Counted from the stretch's first letter, positions 23,908-32,862 are shown. The stretch: 39,786 nt of DNA from Planctomycetaceae bacterium (GCA_021297815.1 JAJTGK010000012.1:1-39786); one strand, 5' to 3'. Notes: a model not told the origin generated them from the sequence alone. Numbers and translations are program-made.

Positions 23908-26103
23908 ATGACCACCGCTCCCACACGCAGCCCCGCCGAATCCCGTCCCGCCGCGCGCCCCAGGCAGTCCGCGCCGGCGAGCAATGCGGGGCGCATCGAT
24001 CCGATCCGCGTCCTCCGCGAGCATGCATGGCAGCTCGGCGCCTCGGTGATCGCCGGCGTCGTCGTCGGGGGCATCGCGCATGTGGGCTTCGGCTTCGCGT
24101 ACCCGCTGTACTCCGAGAGCGTGCTCTTCGAGCTCGTTCCCGCGCCTGACGAGGTCGGCGATGTGATCGTCCGCGACCAGCGCACCGAGGAAGCGGTCGA
24201 GCGACTGGCGCAGACCGAGGCGGCGCGCATGATCTCCAAGGAACTCCTCGAGCGCGCGCTGAACAACCGCGACATCGAGCAGACCGAGTGGAGCAAGTGG
24301 TTCCGCGACGAGAACGACCGCTTCGTGGTCAACGACGCGGTGGACGAGCTGATCGACGAGATCGGCGCAGGTCACCGTCGGCGCACGAACTATGTGCAGC
24401 TGTCGTGGTCGACGAACCATGCGGAGGATCTCCCGATCATCCTGAACCGCATCGCGGAGACCTACATCGAGACCCGCAAGGCGGCTGACAACGCGCGATT
24501 CGAGCAGAACCGCAAGACCTTCCAGAAGCAGCTCGACGACCTCGACTCGCAGCTCTCGAGCCTCGGCAAGGAGCTTTCCGGCTTCGTCGTCGAGCAGAAC
24601 CTGACCTCGACGAGCGAGGAGCGCAACGACCTCCTCCTGTCGGTCGAGGACACGGCGCGCCGCATCAACGAGACCCAGTCGTACCTCACGCTCTCGCAGA
24701 GCCGCAAGGCGCAGACCGAGGCGAAGATGGAGGGCCGGCTCGAGCCGACGCCCGACGACTATCGCACCGCGGAAGAGGACCCGCAGGTCGTCTCGGCGAA
24801 CCGCATCCTGCAGGAGCTGCGGGTTGCGGCCGAGACCTATCGCAAGAAGTTCGGCGCCGGCCACACCGCGCTTCGGAGCATGGAGCGTCAGGCGGCTGCG
24901 GCCGAGCTCGAGCGCGACGCCACGCTGCAGCAGATCCTCAAGCGCAACCTGAACGCCGACTTCAAGACATTCTCCGACCAGGTGGAGAGCTACACCGAGC
25001 TCCTCTCGAAGTTCCGTTCGGACCTTCAGGTTCAGGAAGGCCGCCTCAAGGACTTCACGGCGGCGCTCACCACGGTCACCGAGCTCAAGGAGCGCCGCGA
25101 ACGCCTGCTCGAGGCGCGCGCGAAGCAGCTCGAGGTGCTCGCGAACCTCGACCAGCTCAAGGCGCGCGATGACGCGCGGGCGGTCACCATCGCAAAGCCC
25201 GCGGCGACGCCGCGTGAGCGCAGCTTCCCGCTCCTCAAGGTCATGCTGCCGCTCGGCGCGATCCTTGGCGTGGGCTCGATGCTCGGATTCGTGTTCGTGC
25301 GCGAGTTCCTCGACAAGCGCGTGCGCTTCGTGAGCGACCTCGCGGCGATCTCGGGGCTGCGCGTGCTTGGCAGCGTGCCCGACCTCGCCGACGATCCCGC
25401 GTCGCCCGCTCGCATCGAGCGCGTCGTGCGCGACGCGCCGAAGTCGGTCGCGGCCGAAGTGTGCCGACAGACGGCGCAGCAGATCCGCAAGGCCTGCGAG
25501 CAGGGCGGGATCCGCACCGTCGTCTGCATGAGCGGCCTGCCCGAGGCGGGAACCACGAGCTTCATCACGAACCTCGCCGACTCCGCCGCGGCCGCTGGAC
25601 GCAAGGTACTCGTCATCGATGCGAACTTCCGTCGCAGCCGCCTGGCGGCCGCGATGGGCACCGAGCCCGACGCGAAGGGTCTAGGCGATGTGCTTCGCGG
25701 TTCCGCGACGCTCGCCGAGGCGATCCGCTCGGCTGGCAGCGGCGTCGACATCCTGTCGGCGGGCACCGTCGACAGCCGCGTGTTCGAGCTGCTGGGCACC
25801 AGGGAGATGGACACGGTCCTCGCGGGTGTCTCGGCGATCTACGACTTCGTCGTGCTCGATGTGCCGCCGATCGTCGTCGCTGGCGACGGCCTCGTGGTCG
25901 CGAACAAGTGCGACGGCGCGGTGATCGTCGTGCGCGCGGTCCAGGAGCAGCGCGGTCTCGTGCAGCGCATGGTGAACCAGCTGCAGGATGTCCGGGCGCA
26001 GCTCGTCGGCGCGGTGCTCAACCGTCCAAGGAACCTCGCGGGCGGCTACCTGCGGAAGAACTACGAGGCGATGGCGAGCTACTCCGAGTCGAAGTCCTCC
26101 TGA
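23908..26103 (+). CDS. Wzz/Wzc-like polysaccharide chain regulator with degenerate ATPase domain
   Basis: This 731-residue inner-membrane protein has the architecture of a bacterial tyrosine kinase of the Wzc type: an N-terminal membrane segment (about 41-62), a Wzz domain, a long periplasmic coiled coil (about 190-420), a second membrane segment (about 442-465) and a cytoplasmic P-loop domain. The P-loop is altered: the usual PGEGKST Walker A is PEAGTTS near residue 543, so the lysine is Thr, and Walker A-prime reads VLVIDANFRRS instead of IDADLR. Walker B (FVVLDVPP) is intact. The C-terminus still has Tyr714, Tyr719 and Tyr725. It may be an inactive kinase-like copolymerase phosphorylated by another kinase, or a structural chain-length regulator. 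Confidence 0.88.
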   Translation: MTTAPTRSPAESRPAARPRQSAPASNAGRIDPIRVLREHAWQLGASVIAGVVVGGIAHVGFGFAYPLYSESVLFELVPAPDEVGDVIVRDQRTEEAVERLAQTEAARMISKELLERALNNRDIEQTEWSKWFRDENDRFVVNDAVDELIDEIGAGHRRRTNYVQLSWSTNHAEDLPIILNRIAETYIETRKAADNARFEQNRKTFQKQLDDLDSQLSSLGKELSGFVVEQNLTSTSEERNDLLLSVEDTARRINETQSYLTLSQSRKAQTEAKMEGRLEPTPDDYRTAEEDPQVVSANRILQELRVAAETYRKKFGAGHTALRSMERQAAAAELERDATLQQILKRNLNADFKTFSDQVESYTELLSKFRSDLQVQEGRLKDFTAALTTVTELKERRERLLEARAKQLEVLANLDQLKARDDARAVTIAKPAATPRERSFPLLKVMLPLGAILGVGSMLGFVFVREFLDKRVRFVSDLAAISGLRVLGSVPDLADDPASPARIERVVRDAPKSVAAEVCRQTAQQIRKACEQGGIRTVVCMSGLPEAGTTSFITNLADSAAAAGRKVLVIDANFRRSRLAAAMGTEPDAKGLGDVLRGSATLAEAIRSAGSGVDILSAGTVDSRVFELLGTREMDTVLAGVSAIYDFVVLDVPPIVVAGDGLVVANKCDGAVIVVRAVQEQRGLVQRMVNQLQDVRAQLVGAVLNRPRNLAGGYLRKNYEAMASYSESKSS

Positions 26104-26174
26104 CGCTCGCGTCGGGAGATCGCGAAGAACCGCACCAAGCCCCGTGGGGCCACCTGGTCGAGGCGACCGAGGCA

Positions 26175-27209
26175 ATGCAGCGCATGGCGAACGGCCGTCC
26201 ATCACAGCGGGTGCTCATCACGGGTGGCGGCGGCTTCATCGGCTCGCATCTCTCGGAGCTTCTTCTCGACGGCGGCGACACGGTGACCGTGATCGACGAC
26301 TTCTCGACGGGGCGCCGGCAGAACCCTGGACTCGTGCGGCGCGTGGCGTCGCGCGTGCCTCGGTACGAGGTGATCGAGGGCGATGTCTCGACCGTGCTTC
26401 CGACGCTCGATGCCGCGGACTTCGATGTGATCTACCACCTCGCGGCCGCGGTGGGCGTGCGGCTGGTCGTCGAGCGGCCGATCCACACCATCGAGACGAA
26501 TGTGCACGAGACCAGCACGGTGCTCAAGTTCGCGGCGCGGCGGGCGACGCCCGTCTTGATCGCGTCGACGAGCGAGGTGTACGGCAAGGGCGTGCGCGTG
26601 CCGATGCGCGAGGACGACGATGTGCTCTACGGCTCGACGGCGTTCAGCCGCTGGTGCTACGCGTGCTCGAAGGCGATCGACGAGTACCTTGCGCTCGCCT
26701 ACCACCGCGAGCACGGGCTGCCCGCGGTGATCGTGCGGTTCTTCAATACGGTCGGGCCGCGGCAGGTGGGCGAGTACGGCATGGTGCTTCCGCGCTTCGT
26801 GGCCGCGGCGCTCGAGGGCAGGGACCTCGAGGTGCACGGCGACGGCAGGCAGTCGCGCTGCTTCTGCGATGTGCGCGATGTGGTGAAGGTGCTGCCGCAT
26901 CTTCTTGCGACGCCCGCGTGCCATGGGCGGGTGTTCAATGTCGGTCGCGAGGAGCCGATCTCGATCCACGCGCTCGCCGAGCGGGTGATCGCAACGCTTG
27001 GTTCGACGAGTCGCATCCGCATGGTGGCGTACGAGCAGGCGTTCGCCTCGGGCTTCGATGACCTGAAGGAACGGCAGCCCGATCTGACGCGGATCCGCGA
27101 GGCGGTGGGTTGGTCGCCGGCGATCCCGCTCGAGCGCACGATCCTCGATCTTGCCGAAGAGATCCGTGCGCGGCATGAGCTGGCCTCGTCGCAGGGAGGC
27201 GGCGGATGA
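26175..27209 (+). CDS. NAD-dependent sugar-nucleotide epimerase/dehydratase
   Basis: This 344-residue extended SDR has the NAD-binding motif TGGGGFIGSHL (residues 16-26), DDFSTG, the STSEVYG serine region, a catalytic YACSK (Tyr-x-x-x-Lys) and RFFNTVGPRQ, matching UDP-glucose 4-epimerase or UDP-glucuronate decarboxylase-like enzymes. Which sugar nucleotide it converts is not decidable by eye. It probably supplies an activated sugar for the polysaccharide made by the flanking genes. The ATG at 26175 is used; ATG 26184 is also possible. Its stop overlaps the next gene as ATGA, so the two are translationally coupled. Confidence 0.88.
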   Translation: MQRMANGRPSQRVLITGGGGFIGSHLSELLLDGGDTVTVIDDFSTGRRQNPGLVRRVASRVPRYEVIEGDVSTVLPTLDAADFDVIYHLAAAVGVRLVVERPIHTIETNVHETSTVLKFAARRATPVLIASTSEVYGKGVRVPMREDDDVLYGSTAFSRWCYACSKAIDEYLALAYHREHGLPAVIVRFFNTVGPRQVGEYGMVLPRFVAAALEGRDLEVHGDGRQSRCFCDVRDVVKVLPHLLATPACHGRVFNVGREEPISIHALAERVIATLGSTSRIRMVAYEQAFASGFDDLKERQPDLTRIREAVGWSPAIPLERTILDLAEEIRARHELASSQGGGG

Positions 27210-28558
27210 CCCAGACGCTCGACGGCACGATTCCCGTGCTTCATACGCCTGAGACGGCTGCAGGCGATGCGGTGTCGATGACGGGGTCTGCGACCTTCAC
27301 GGCGCTTGAGTTCCTGAACGGCTACGCGGGCGTGTTCCTGGTCGCGTTCGTGGTCACGCTGTTGGCGACGCCGTTCGTGCGCAAGCTCGCCATCGAGATG
27401 GAGATCGTCGACAAGCCCGACGAGGTGCGGAAGCAGCACAAGTTTCCGATCGCGTATCTGGGCGGCTTCGCGGTGTTCCTGGGCGTGATGGCGGCGATCA
27501 TCTACAGCTACACGCTGGTCGACGGGCCGGGCGGGGCGCTTGGCCCCGTGCCGCTCTCGATCGTGGTCGGCGTCCTTGCGATCACCTTCACGGGGCTTGC
27601 CGACGATGTCTGGGGCTGGGATCCGCGGCTGAAGATCGCGGGGCAGCTCGTGGCCGCGGCGGCGCTTGCGGTGCAGGACATCGGAACACGCGTCGCCGAA
27701 GGGGCGCTCGCGCCGTTCCTCGGCGATGCCGACACGGTGCTGCTCACGCTCGGGCCGATGCTCATCCACTCGGGCGATGTCTTCTACTGGAGCGGTACGG
27801 CGCTGATCGCGCTGTTCGTGCTTGGCGGCTGCAACTCGATGAACCTGATCGACGGGCTCGACGGCCTCTGCTCGGGCACCGCGGCGATCATGTCGACGGC
27901 GCTCCTGTGCCTTGCGCTGCTGATGGCGTCGGGAATCACGGTGGCGGACCCGTTCGATTCGATGGCGGGTGTGCGCATCGTGCTGTGCCTGGCGCTGCTG
28001 GGGAGCGTGCTCGGGTTCCTGCCGTGGAACTTCAACCCCGCGGTGATATTCCTCGGCGACTGCGGGAGCCTGCTGATCGGGTACCTGCTCGTCGTGAGCA
28101 TCCTGTTGCTCGGCGAGCATGGCGACACCCATCTGGTGTTCGCGGGGCTGATCATCTTCTCGCTGCCGATCATGGACACCTCGCTCGCGATCCTGCGCAG
28201 GAAGCTGGCGGGGCTACCGATGTCGGCCCCCGACGCCAACCACATTCATCACATCGCGAAGCGGTCGCTCGGCGGGGTGAAGCGGGCCGTCGTGTCGCTC
28301 TACGGCGTCTCGATCGCATTCGGAATCATCGGAGTGACCCTTGGGGCGCTCGCGATCGAGCAGATCGTCCGCTTGCGCATCGTGTATGCGGCGGCGATCG
28401 TCCTGTTCGGGTTCATCGGGGCCGTCGGGCTGAAGATCGCGCTGCGAAACCGCTGGTCGCTGGCGCCCGCCGTGCCTGTGCAGGCCGAGTCGGCAGCCGT
28501 GCCGAGCGTCGAGTCGCAGGCTCCGAAGTCGGCTGAGTCGTCAGGCGCCCAGCCTTGA
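27206..28558 (+). CDS. WecA/MraY-family polyprenyl-phosphate phosphoglycosyl transferase
   Basis: This 450-residue integral membrane protein has about ten or eleven membrane segments and the family's cytoplasmic signatures: DKPDEVRKQHKFPIAYLGG, the acidic pair in GLADDVWGWDPRLKI, NLIDGLDGLCSG, FLGDCGSLLIGY and the DANHIHH loop. It would transfer a sugar-1-phosphate from a UDP-sugar onto undecaprenyl phosphate, the first membrane step of polysaccharide assembly. Family resemblance is to WecA/TagO rather than MraY, from the HIHH loop. The N-terminal 30 residues are a polar extension. It overlaps the epimerase by ATGA and the broken rsmH by TTGA. Confidence 0.9.
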   Translation: MTQTLDGTIPVLHTPETAAGDAVSMTGSATFTALEFLNGYAGVFLVAFVVTLLATPFVRKLAIEMEIVDKPDEVRKQHKFPIAYLGGFAVFLGVMAAIIYSYTLVDGPGGALGPVPLSIVVGVLAITFTGLADDVWGWDPRLKIAGQLVAAAALAVQDIGTRVAEGALAPFLGDADTVLLTLGPMLIHSGDVFYWSGTALIALFVLGGCNSMNLIDGLDGLCSGTAAIMSTALLCLALLMASGITVADPFDSMAGVRIVLCLALLGSVLGFLPWNFNPAVIFLGDCGSLLIGYLLVVSILLLGEHGDTHLVFAGLIIFSLPIMDTSLAILRRKLAGLPMSAPDANHIHHIAKRSLGGVKRAVVSLYGVSIAFGIIGVTLGALAIEQIVRLRIVYAAAIVLFGFIGAVGLKIALRNRWSLAPAVPVQAESAAVPSVESQAPKSAESSGAQP

Positions 28559-29542
28559 ACGAGTCACAAAGACCCATCAATGGTGGCTCCGATGGCGATT
28601 CTGAGTCGCTGGCGGGGTTCGTCGGGCATATCCCAGTGCTCCGATCAGAAGTGTCAGAGTCACTCAATCTGAAGCAGGCCGAGGCCTATGTCGATCTCAC
28701 GGCGGGCCGAGGCGGGCATGCGGTCGACGCAGCCATGCGGGTGGGTGCAGAGGGTCAGGTCGTTCTCTTCCGACAGGGTACGGCGCGAGTCAGGGGTCGC
28801 CTTGACCGCAATCCACGGCAGCTTCGCGTCGGTCGCCCGCGAGCTCCAGTCGCGCCACATCACGGCGAACGCGGTGCTCGCGGACCTTGGCTTCGCCTCG
28901 ACGCAGGTCGACGACCCTGAACGCGGCCTGAGCTTCATGCGCGACGGCCCGCTCGACATGCGGCTCGACCAATCGCAGGGGGTCACGGCGGCGGACCTCG
29001 TGAACCGGTCGTCGGAGCGGGAACTCGCCGAGACGATCCAGCGGTTCGGCGAGGAGCCGATGGCGCGTCGCATCGCGTCCAAAATTGTTGCCGTGCGGCG
29101 CGAAGCGCCGATCACGACGACGGCGCATCTTGCGGATCTGGTTCGCGACGCCTACGGGTCGCGGGCCCGCACTTCGCGAATGCACCCGGCGACGAAGACC
29201 TTCCAGGCGCTTCGCATCGCGGTGAACGATGAGCTTGGCGCGCTTGGCGCGCTGCTCTCGTCGATTCATGCGGCGGCGCGCGCGGTGCACGAAGGCCGAC
29301 CGAGCTGGCTTGCACGCGGTGCGCGCATCGCGGTCATCGGGTTTCACAGCCTCGAGGACCGCATGGTGAAGCAGTGTTTCGCAGAGATGTCGAGAGCCGG
29401 ATTCGCGACCGAGATCACGCGTGGAGCGTTGGTATCATCGGAGTCCGAGGCCGCGGAGAACCCGCGGTCACGAAGTGCGAAGTTGCGGGTCGCCATGGTC
29501 GGCGTCCCGAGTTCAGGAGAGTTGCCTCCGTCGCGCGAATGA
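28555..29542 (+). pseudogene. rsmH: rsmH (16S rRNA m4C1402 methyltransferase), broken by a frameshifting deletion
   Basis: Two frames together spell RsmH/MraW. The first, from a TTG at 28555, gives GHIPVLRSEVSESL and the SAM-binding YVDLTAGRGGHA and reads properly to VVLF near 28770. The second frame, one base over, supplies SSDRVRRES from about 28766 and then AIHGSF, LADLGFASTQVDDPERG, FMRDGPLDMRLD, HPATKTFQALRIAVN, IGFHSLEDRMVK and AENPRSRSAKLRVA to 29542. Compared with E. coli RsmH as I recall it, about six or seven residues are missing at the join, including the DRD motif after the first SAM strand; a deletion of about 20 bp explains both the shift and the gap. Either the gene is truly inactivated or the sequence has an error. 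Its place before ftsL-ftsI is the usual division-cluster order. Confidence 0.85.
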
Positions 29543-29608
29543 GGCATGCGCTTGGCGCACGCGCGGTGGACGGCGTCGGCAGCGAGGCTGCGGCAAGGAC
29601 GCTCGGTC

Positions 29609-30343
29609 ATGACGCGCGAGAACAAGTTGGCGATGGTGATTGGCTTCGGACTCCTGCTCTTCGTGGGCATCTTGGTGTCCGACCACCTGTCTGCACGCAC
29701 CGATCAGATCGGAACGCCGCTGGTCGCCGTGAAGCTTCCTCCGAAGGAGGGGCTGCCCGGTGGACAGGCGCCTGCGCCGATTCCGTTTGGTCGCGAGCTC
29801 GACCTCGTGCAGCCGCCGAGCATTCCGAACGATGGACAGTTCCCGCTGGTGGCCGATCCGCTGCCTGGCATGGGCGGCACGATGCTGCCTCCTGCGCCGC
29901 CCGTCGAGGAGTCGCGCGAGCGCACGCACACGGTCGCCAAGGGCGAGTACCCCGGCGACATCGCCAAGAAGTACTACGGCAAGCGCGGCCTTGGCATCGC
30001 GCTCGCCGAGTTCAACAAGGTCGAGCCATCGAAGCTGAAGGTGGGCATGAAGCTGCGCGTTCCTCCGATCGAGGTGCTCGATCCGACGGCGGCGCCGACC
30101 TTCCCGCCGCCGGCGAGCGGTGACGCGACTGCTCCGACGGCGCAGGTCGCGCAGATGCCGACGCAGCTTCCCGAGTCGCCCGCGGTGAAGACGGTGCGAG
30201 TCCGCGAGGGCGACACGCTGTTCGCCATCTCGAAGCGCGTCTACGGCACGGGCAACCGCTGGAAGGAAATCGCGGCGGCGAACGGGCTCGGCGATGGGAA
30301 GAACATGAAGGTCGGCATGGAGCTGAAGATCGCGTCGAACTGA
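29609..30343 (+). CDS. Membrane-anchored protein with two LysM domains
   Basis: This 244-residue protein has an N-terminal membrane segment (about residues 8-25) followed by a Pro-rich linker and two LysM domains: HTVAKGEYPGDIAKKYYG...LKVGMKLRVP and VRVREGDTLFAISKRVYG...MKVGMELKIAS. LysM binds peptidoglycan glycan strands, so this is a periplasmic wall-binding protein. The start is the ATG at 29609, with AAGGA about 10 nt upstream; the frame's earlier ATG at 29546 would add a poorly hydrophobic extension. Its position between rsmH and an ftsL-like gene suggests a part in septal or lateral wall growth. Confidence 0.88.
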   Translation: MTRENKLAMVIGFGLLLFVGILVSDHLSARTDQIGTPLVAVKLPPKEGLPGGQAPAPIPFGRELDLVQPPSIPNDGQFPLVADPLPGMGGTMLPPAPPVEESRERTHTVAKGEYPGDIAKKYYGKRGLGIALAEFNKVEPSKLKVGMKLRVPPIEVLDPTAAPTFPPPASGDATAPTAQVAQMPTQLPESPAVKTVRVREGDTLFAISKRVYGTGNRWKEIAAANGLGDGKNMKVGMELKIASN

Positions 30344-30412
30344 GCGCCGAGCTTGGCGCGGTGTATCCGTGCCGTGCGACGGCCGGTTGTTCCCGAGAGG
30401 CATGGAGGCCTG

Positions 30413-30748
30413 ATGTTCGCGAAGATCGCCACCGTCATCATCGTGCTGGGTGCGATGTTCGGCGCGCTGCTGGTGAACCGCCAGAAGCGCATCGACGCGG
30501 CCGCCGAGATCAGCCGCAGCCACTTCCGCATGCTGCAGCACGACCGAGCGCGCACGCGCCTCCAGGCGCAGGTCGCCGCGGCCGTGCGTCCCGATCGCCT
30601 GCGTGACAAGCTCGAGCAGGTCGACGAGGGCAAGTTCAAGCCGATTCCGAATAGGTACGACCCGCAGAACGGCGAGGGTGCGTCGGGTGGTGGCCTGCTT
30701 GTCGGAGAGCCCGTGGTTGGAAGCCGCGACGAGAGGTACGGCGGATGA
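30413..30748 (+). CDS. FtsL-like small bitopic division protein (by position and topology)
   Basis: This 111-residue protein has an N-terminal membrane segment (about 5-20), then a basic helical region (NRQKRIDAAAEISRSHFRMLQHDRARTRLQAQVAA) that could form a short coiled coil, then AAVRPDRLRDKLEQV, similar in placement to the end of FtsL. Sequence similarity to FtsL is weak; the call rests on size, topology and the gene order rsmH - small membrane protein - ftsI. The ATG at 30413 has GGAGG 4 nt upstream. It overlaps ftsI as ATGA. Confidence 0.7.
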   Translation: MFAKIATVIIVLGAMFGALLVNRQKRIDAAAEISRSHFRMLQHDRARTRLQAQVAAAVRPDRLRDKLEQVDEGKFKPIPNRYDPQNGEGASGGGLLVGEPVVGSRDERYGG

Positions 30749-32796
30749 GCCATACAGATGAACACGGAGCATCGCGGCCTGCGGCCGCGGCGGCGCGCGC
30801 CACAAGCATCTCCCGCTGGGCGCGCGTGCTCGTTTCAGGCGTCGCCCTGTCGGTGGTGCTGGTCGCAGCGCGCGTCGTGCAGCTGAAGGTGTGGCCCGAG
30901 CCGCAGCTTCAGGCGGCGATGGTGCGGCCGAACGGGCAGCTCGTGCAGCAGCGCGCGGCCGAGGAACCTGAGCCGCGCGGCCGCATCGTCGACCGGGCTG
31001 GAAGGCTGCTCGCCGTCGACACGATCGGCGGGCGGCTCTTCATCGATGTGAAGGACCTGTACACCGATGCGCTCGCCGCGATCGAGCGTGAGGAGCAGCG
31101 CTACGAGAATGGGCTTGCGCGCGCGAAGGACAAGGGAACGCAGCCGCCTGCGCCGCCCGTGCTGAGCTTCGATCCGATCGCGGACATCGCGGAGCAGATC
31201 GCGCGGCCGATGGGCGTCGCGCCTGCGGCGATCATCGCGCCGATCTATGCGCGCGTTCCGCAGGAGCTGCGCACGCTGCGCCGCGACCTCTCGGAGGCGG
31301 ATTGGAAGCGGCTTCCGCGCTTCGTCGTGCTGGCCGAGGACCTCACCGAGCCGCAGGTCGACGCGCTGACCGAGGCGCGGCGCCGCGCGGGCCCCACGGG
31401 GCTGCTGCGTGGCGCGCATGTGCAGCCGAAGTCGGTGCGCATGAGGCCGTTCGAGGAGATGGCGGCGGCGCTCGTCGGCAAGACGGGCTTCGATGGCAAC
31501 GGGCAGTCGGGCGCGGAGCTGCGCGCGAACAAGGTGCTCAAGCCGACCGCGGGTCGCACGATCTTCTTCGCCGACAACCGTGGTCAGGTGATCTCGGTTC
31601 CTGCGCACGGACATCTGGCGGGCGAGCCGGGCGACGATGTGCGCCTCTCGATCGACATGGTCATCCAGGAGGCCGTGGAGCGCGAGATCAACGCGACGGT
31701 CGACGAGTCGAACGCGGGCGGCGGTCGCTGCATCGTGGTCGATGTCAACACGGGCGAGATCCTTGCGGCGTACGACACCGTTCGCCGCAACACGGGCCGC
31801 TCGTTCATCGCGGCGGACCCGAGCGACAAGAACGGCATCTCGAATCTGAAGGACCCTGCGCTCGCGCGCATGCGGTGGGTGACTGATCCGTTCGAGCCCG
31901 GCTCGATCTTCAAGCCGTTCGTGTGGGCGTGGTCGATCGAACTCGGAAGGGCCGGCCGCCGCGAGACGATTCGTCTTCCCGACGGGCCGCTGACGGTGAG
32001 CGACGGCCGTGCCAAGCGCACGATCCGCGAGGCGCACCGCACGAGCTACGGCACGAAGAGCTGGGAGGATTGCCTCATCAAGTCGGTCAACGCGGGCATG
32101 GCGACGATCGCGTTCCGCATGACGACCGACGAGATGAAGCAGTGCCTCTCGGCGTTCCGGTTCGGCATGAAGACGGGCATCGGGCTTCCGGGCGAGACCG
32201 CGGGTCTCCTGCCGCGCGCCGACGAATGGACCAACAAGACGCGCGCGCAGACCTCGGTCAGCTTCGGCCAGGGCATCGCGGTCACTCCGCTGCAGCTGGT
32301 GCAGGCTTTCACGGCGTTCTGCCGCGATGGCTCGATGGTTCCGCTGTCGATCGCGCCCGTCGCGGATGGATCGCTCACGGGTTCGCTCGAGGCAATCGGC
32401 GAGCCCGCGGCGCTGATGACGCGCGAGGTCATGCAGGATGTGATCGTGCGCGGCACGGGCAAGAAGCTGAAGGACATCCTTCGCTTCTCGGCGTTCGGCA
32501 AGTCGGGTACCGCGCAGCTTGTGAAGACGGAGGGCGGCTACTTCGACGACCGCTATGTGTCGAGCTTCCTGCTCGGCGCGCCGTTCGATCGCCCTGAGGT
32601 CGCGATCCTCGTGACGATCGAGGACCCCGACAAGGTGAAGACGAAGGGCGCGTATGGCGGTGGCGCGCTCGCGGGCCCGTGCGCGGCACGGATCATGAAT
32701 GCAGCGCTTGAGTACATGGGCGTGCCGACCGACGGCGAGCTCGTGTATGCCGAGAAGAAGGACGAGCCGAAGAAGCTCGCGCAGGCGGATCAGTAG
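30745..32796 (+). CDS. ftsI: Peptidoglycan D,D-transpeptidase FtsI (class B penicillin-binding protein)
   Basis: This 683-residue class B PBP has one N-terminal membrane segment (about 27-45), the RGRIVDRAGRLLAVD entry to the pedestal domain, and the three transpeptidase motifs: Ser387-Ile-Phe-Lys390 in PGSIFKPF, Ser447-Val-Asn449 and Lys586-Ser-Gly-Thr589. It cross-links septal peptidoglycan. It is somewhat longer than E. coli FtsI (588 residues) mainly through the pedestal domain and a Lys/Glu-rich tail. Its presence agrees with Phycisphaerae, which keep more of the division cluster than many other planctomycetes. It is the last gene of the plus-strand run, convergent with sucB. Confidence 0.94.
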   Translation: MSHTDEHGASRPAAAAARATSISRWARVLVSGVALSVVLVAARVVQLKVWPEPQLQAAMVRPNGQLVQQRAAEEPEPRGRIVDRAGRLLAVDTIGGRLFIDVKDLYTDALAAIEREEQRYENGLARAKDKGTQPPAPPVLSFDPIADIAEQIARPMGVAPAAIIAPIYARVPQELRTLRRDLSEADWKRLPRFVVLAEDLTEPQVDALTEARRRAGPTGLLRGAHVQPKSVRMRPFEEMAAALVGKTGFDGNGQSGAELRANKVLKPTAGRTIFFADNRGQVISVPAHGHLAGEPGDDVRLSIDMVIQEAVEREINATVDESNAGGGRCIVVDVNTGEILAAYDTVRRNTGRSFIAADPSDKNGISNLKDPALARMRWVTDPFEPGSIFKPFVWAWSIELGRAGRRETIRLPDGPLTVSDGRAKRTIREAHRTSYGTKSWEDCLIKSVNAGMATIAFRMTTDEMKQCLSAFRFGMKTGIGLPGETAGLLPRADEWTNKTRAQTSVSFGQGIAVTPLQLVQAFTAFCRDGSMVPLSIAPVADGSLTGSLEAIGEPAALMTREVMQDVIVRGTGKKLKDILRFSAFGKSGTAQLVKTEGGYFDDRYVSSFLLGAPFDRPEVAILVTIEDPDKVKTKGAYGGGALAGPCAARIMNAALEYMGVPTDGELVYAEKKDEPKKLAQADQ

Positions 32797-32808
32797 CCGT
32801 CTCCGAAG

Positions 32809-32862
32809 GTGCCTGGCACGTGCCAGGCAGTGCCAGGCACTGCACGGCACGTGCCAGGCACC
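32809..32862. repeat. 54-bp GTGCC/GGCAC repeat array, copy 3
   Basis: It has the same five-unit layout as copies 1 and 2; the first unit reads GTGCCTGGCA instead of GTGCACGGCA. Two GGCACGTGCC palindromes are present (ACGT at 32818 and 32849). The left flank is CTCCGAAG, like the flanks of copy 1 and the array at 39658. It begins 12 bp after the ftsI stop. Confidence 0.95.

Noticed and set aside
25461-26174. Epimerase starting at the upstream end of its long frame (25461)
   Set aside because: That part overlaps the chain-regulator gene in another frame and has no domain; the Rossmann motif begins 16 residues after the ATG at 26175.
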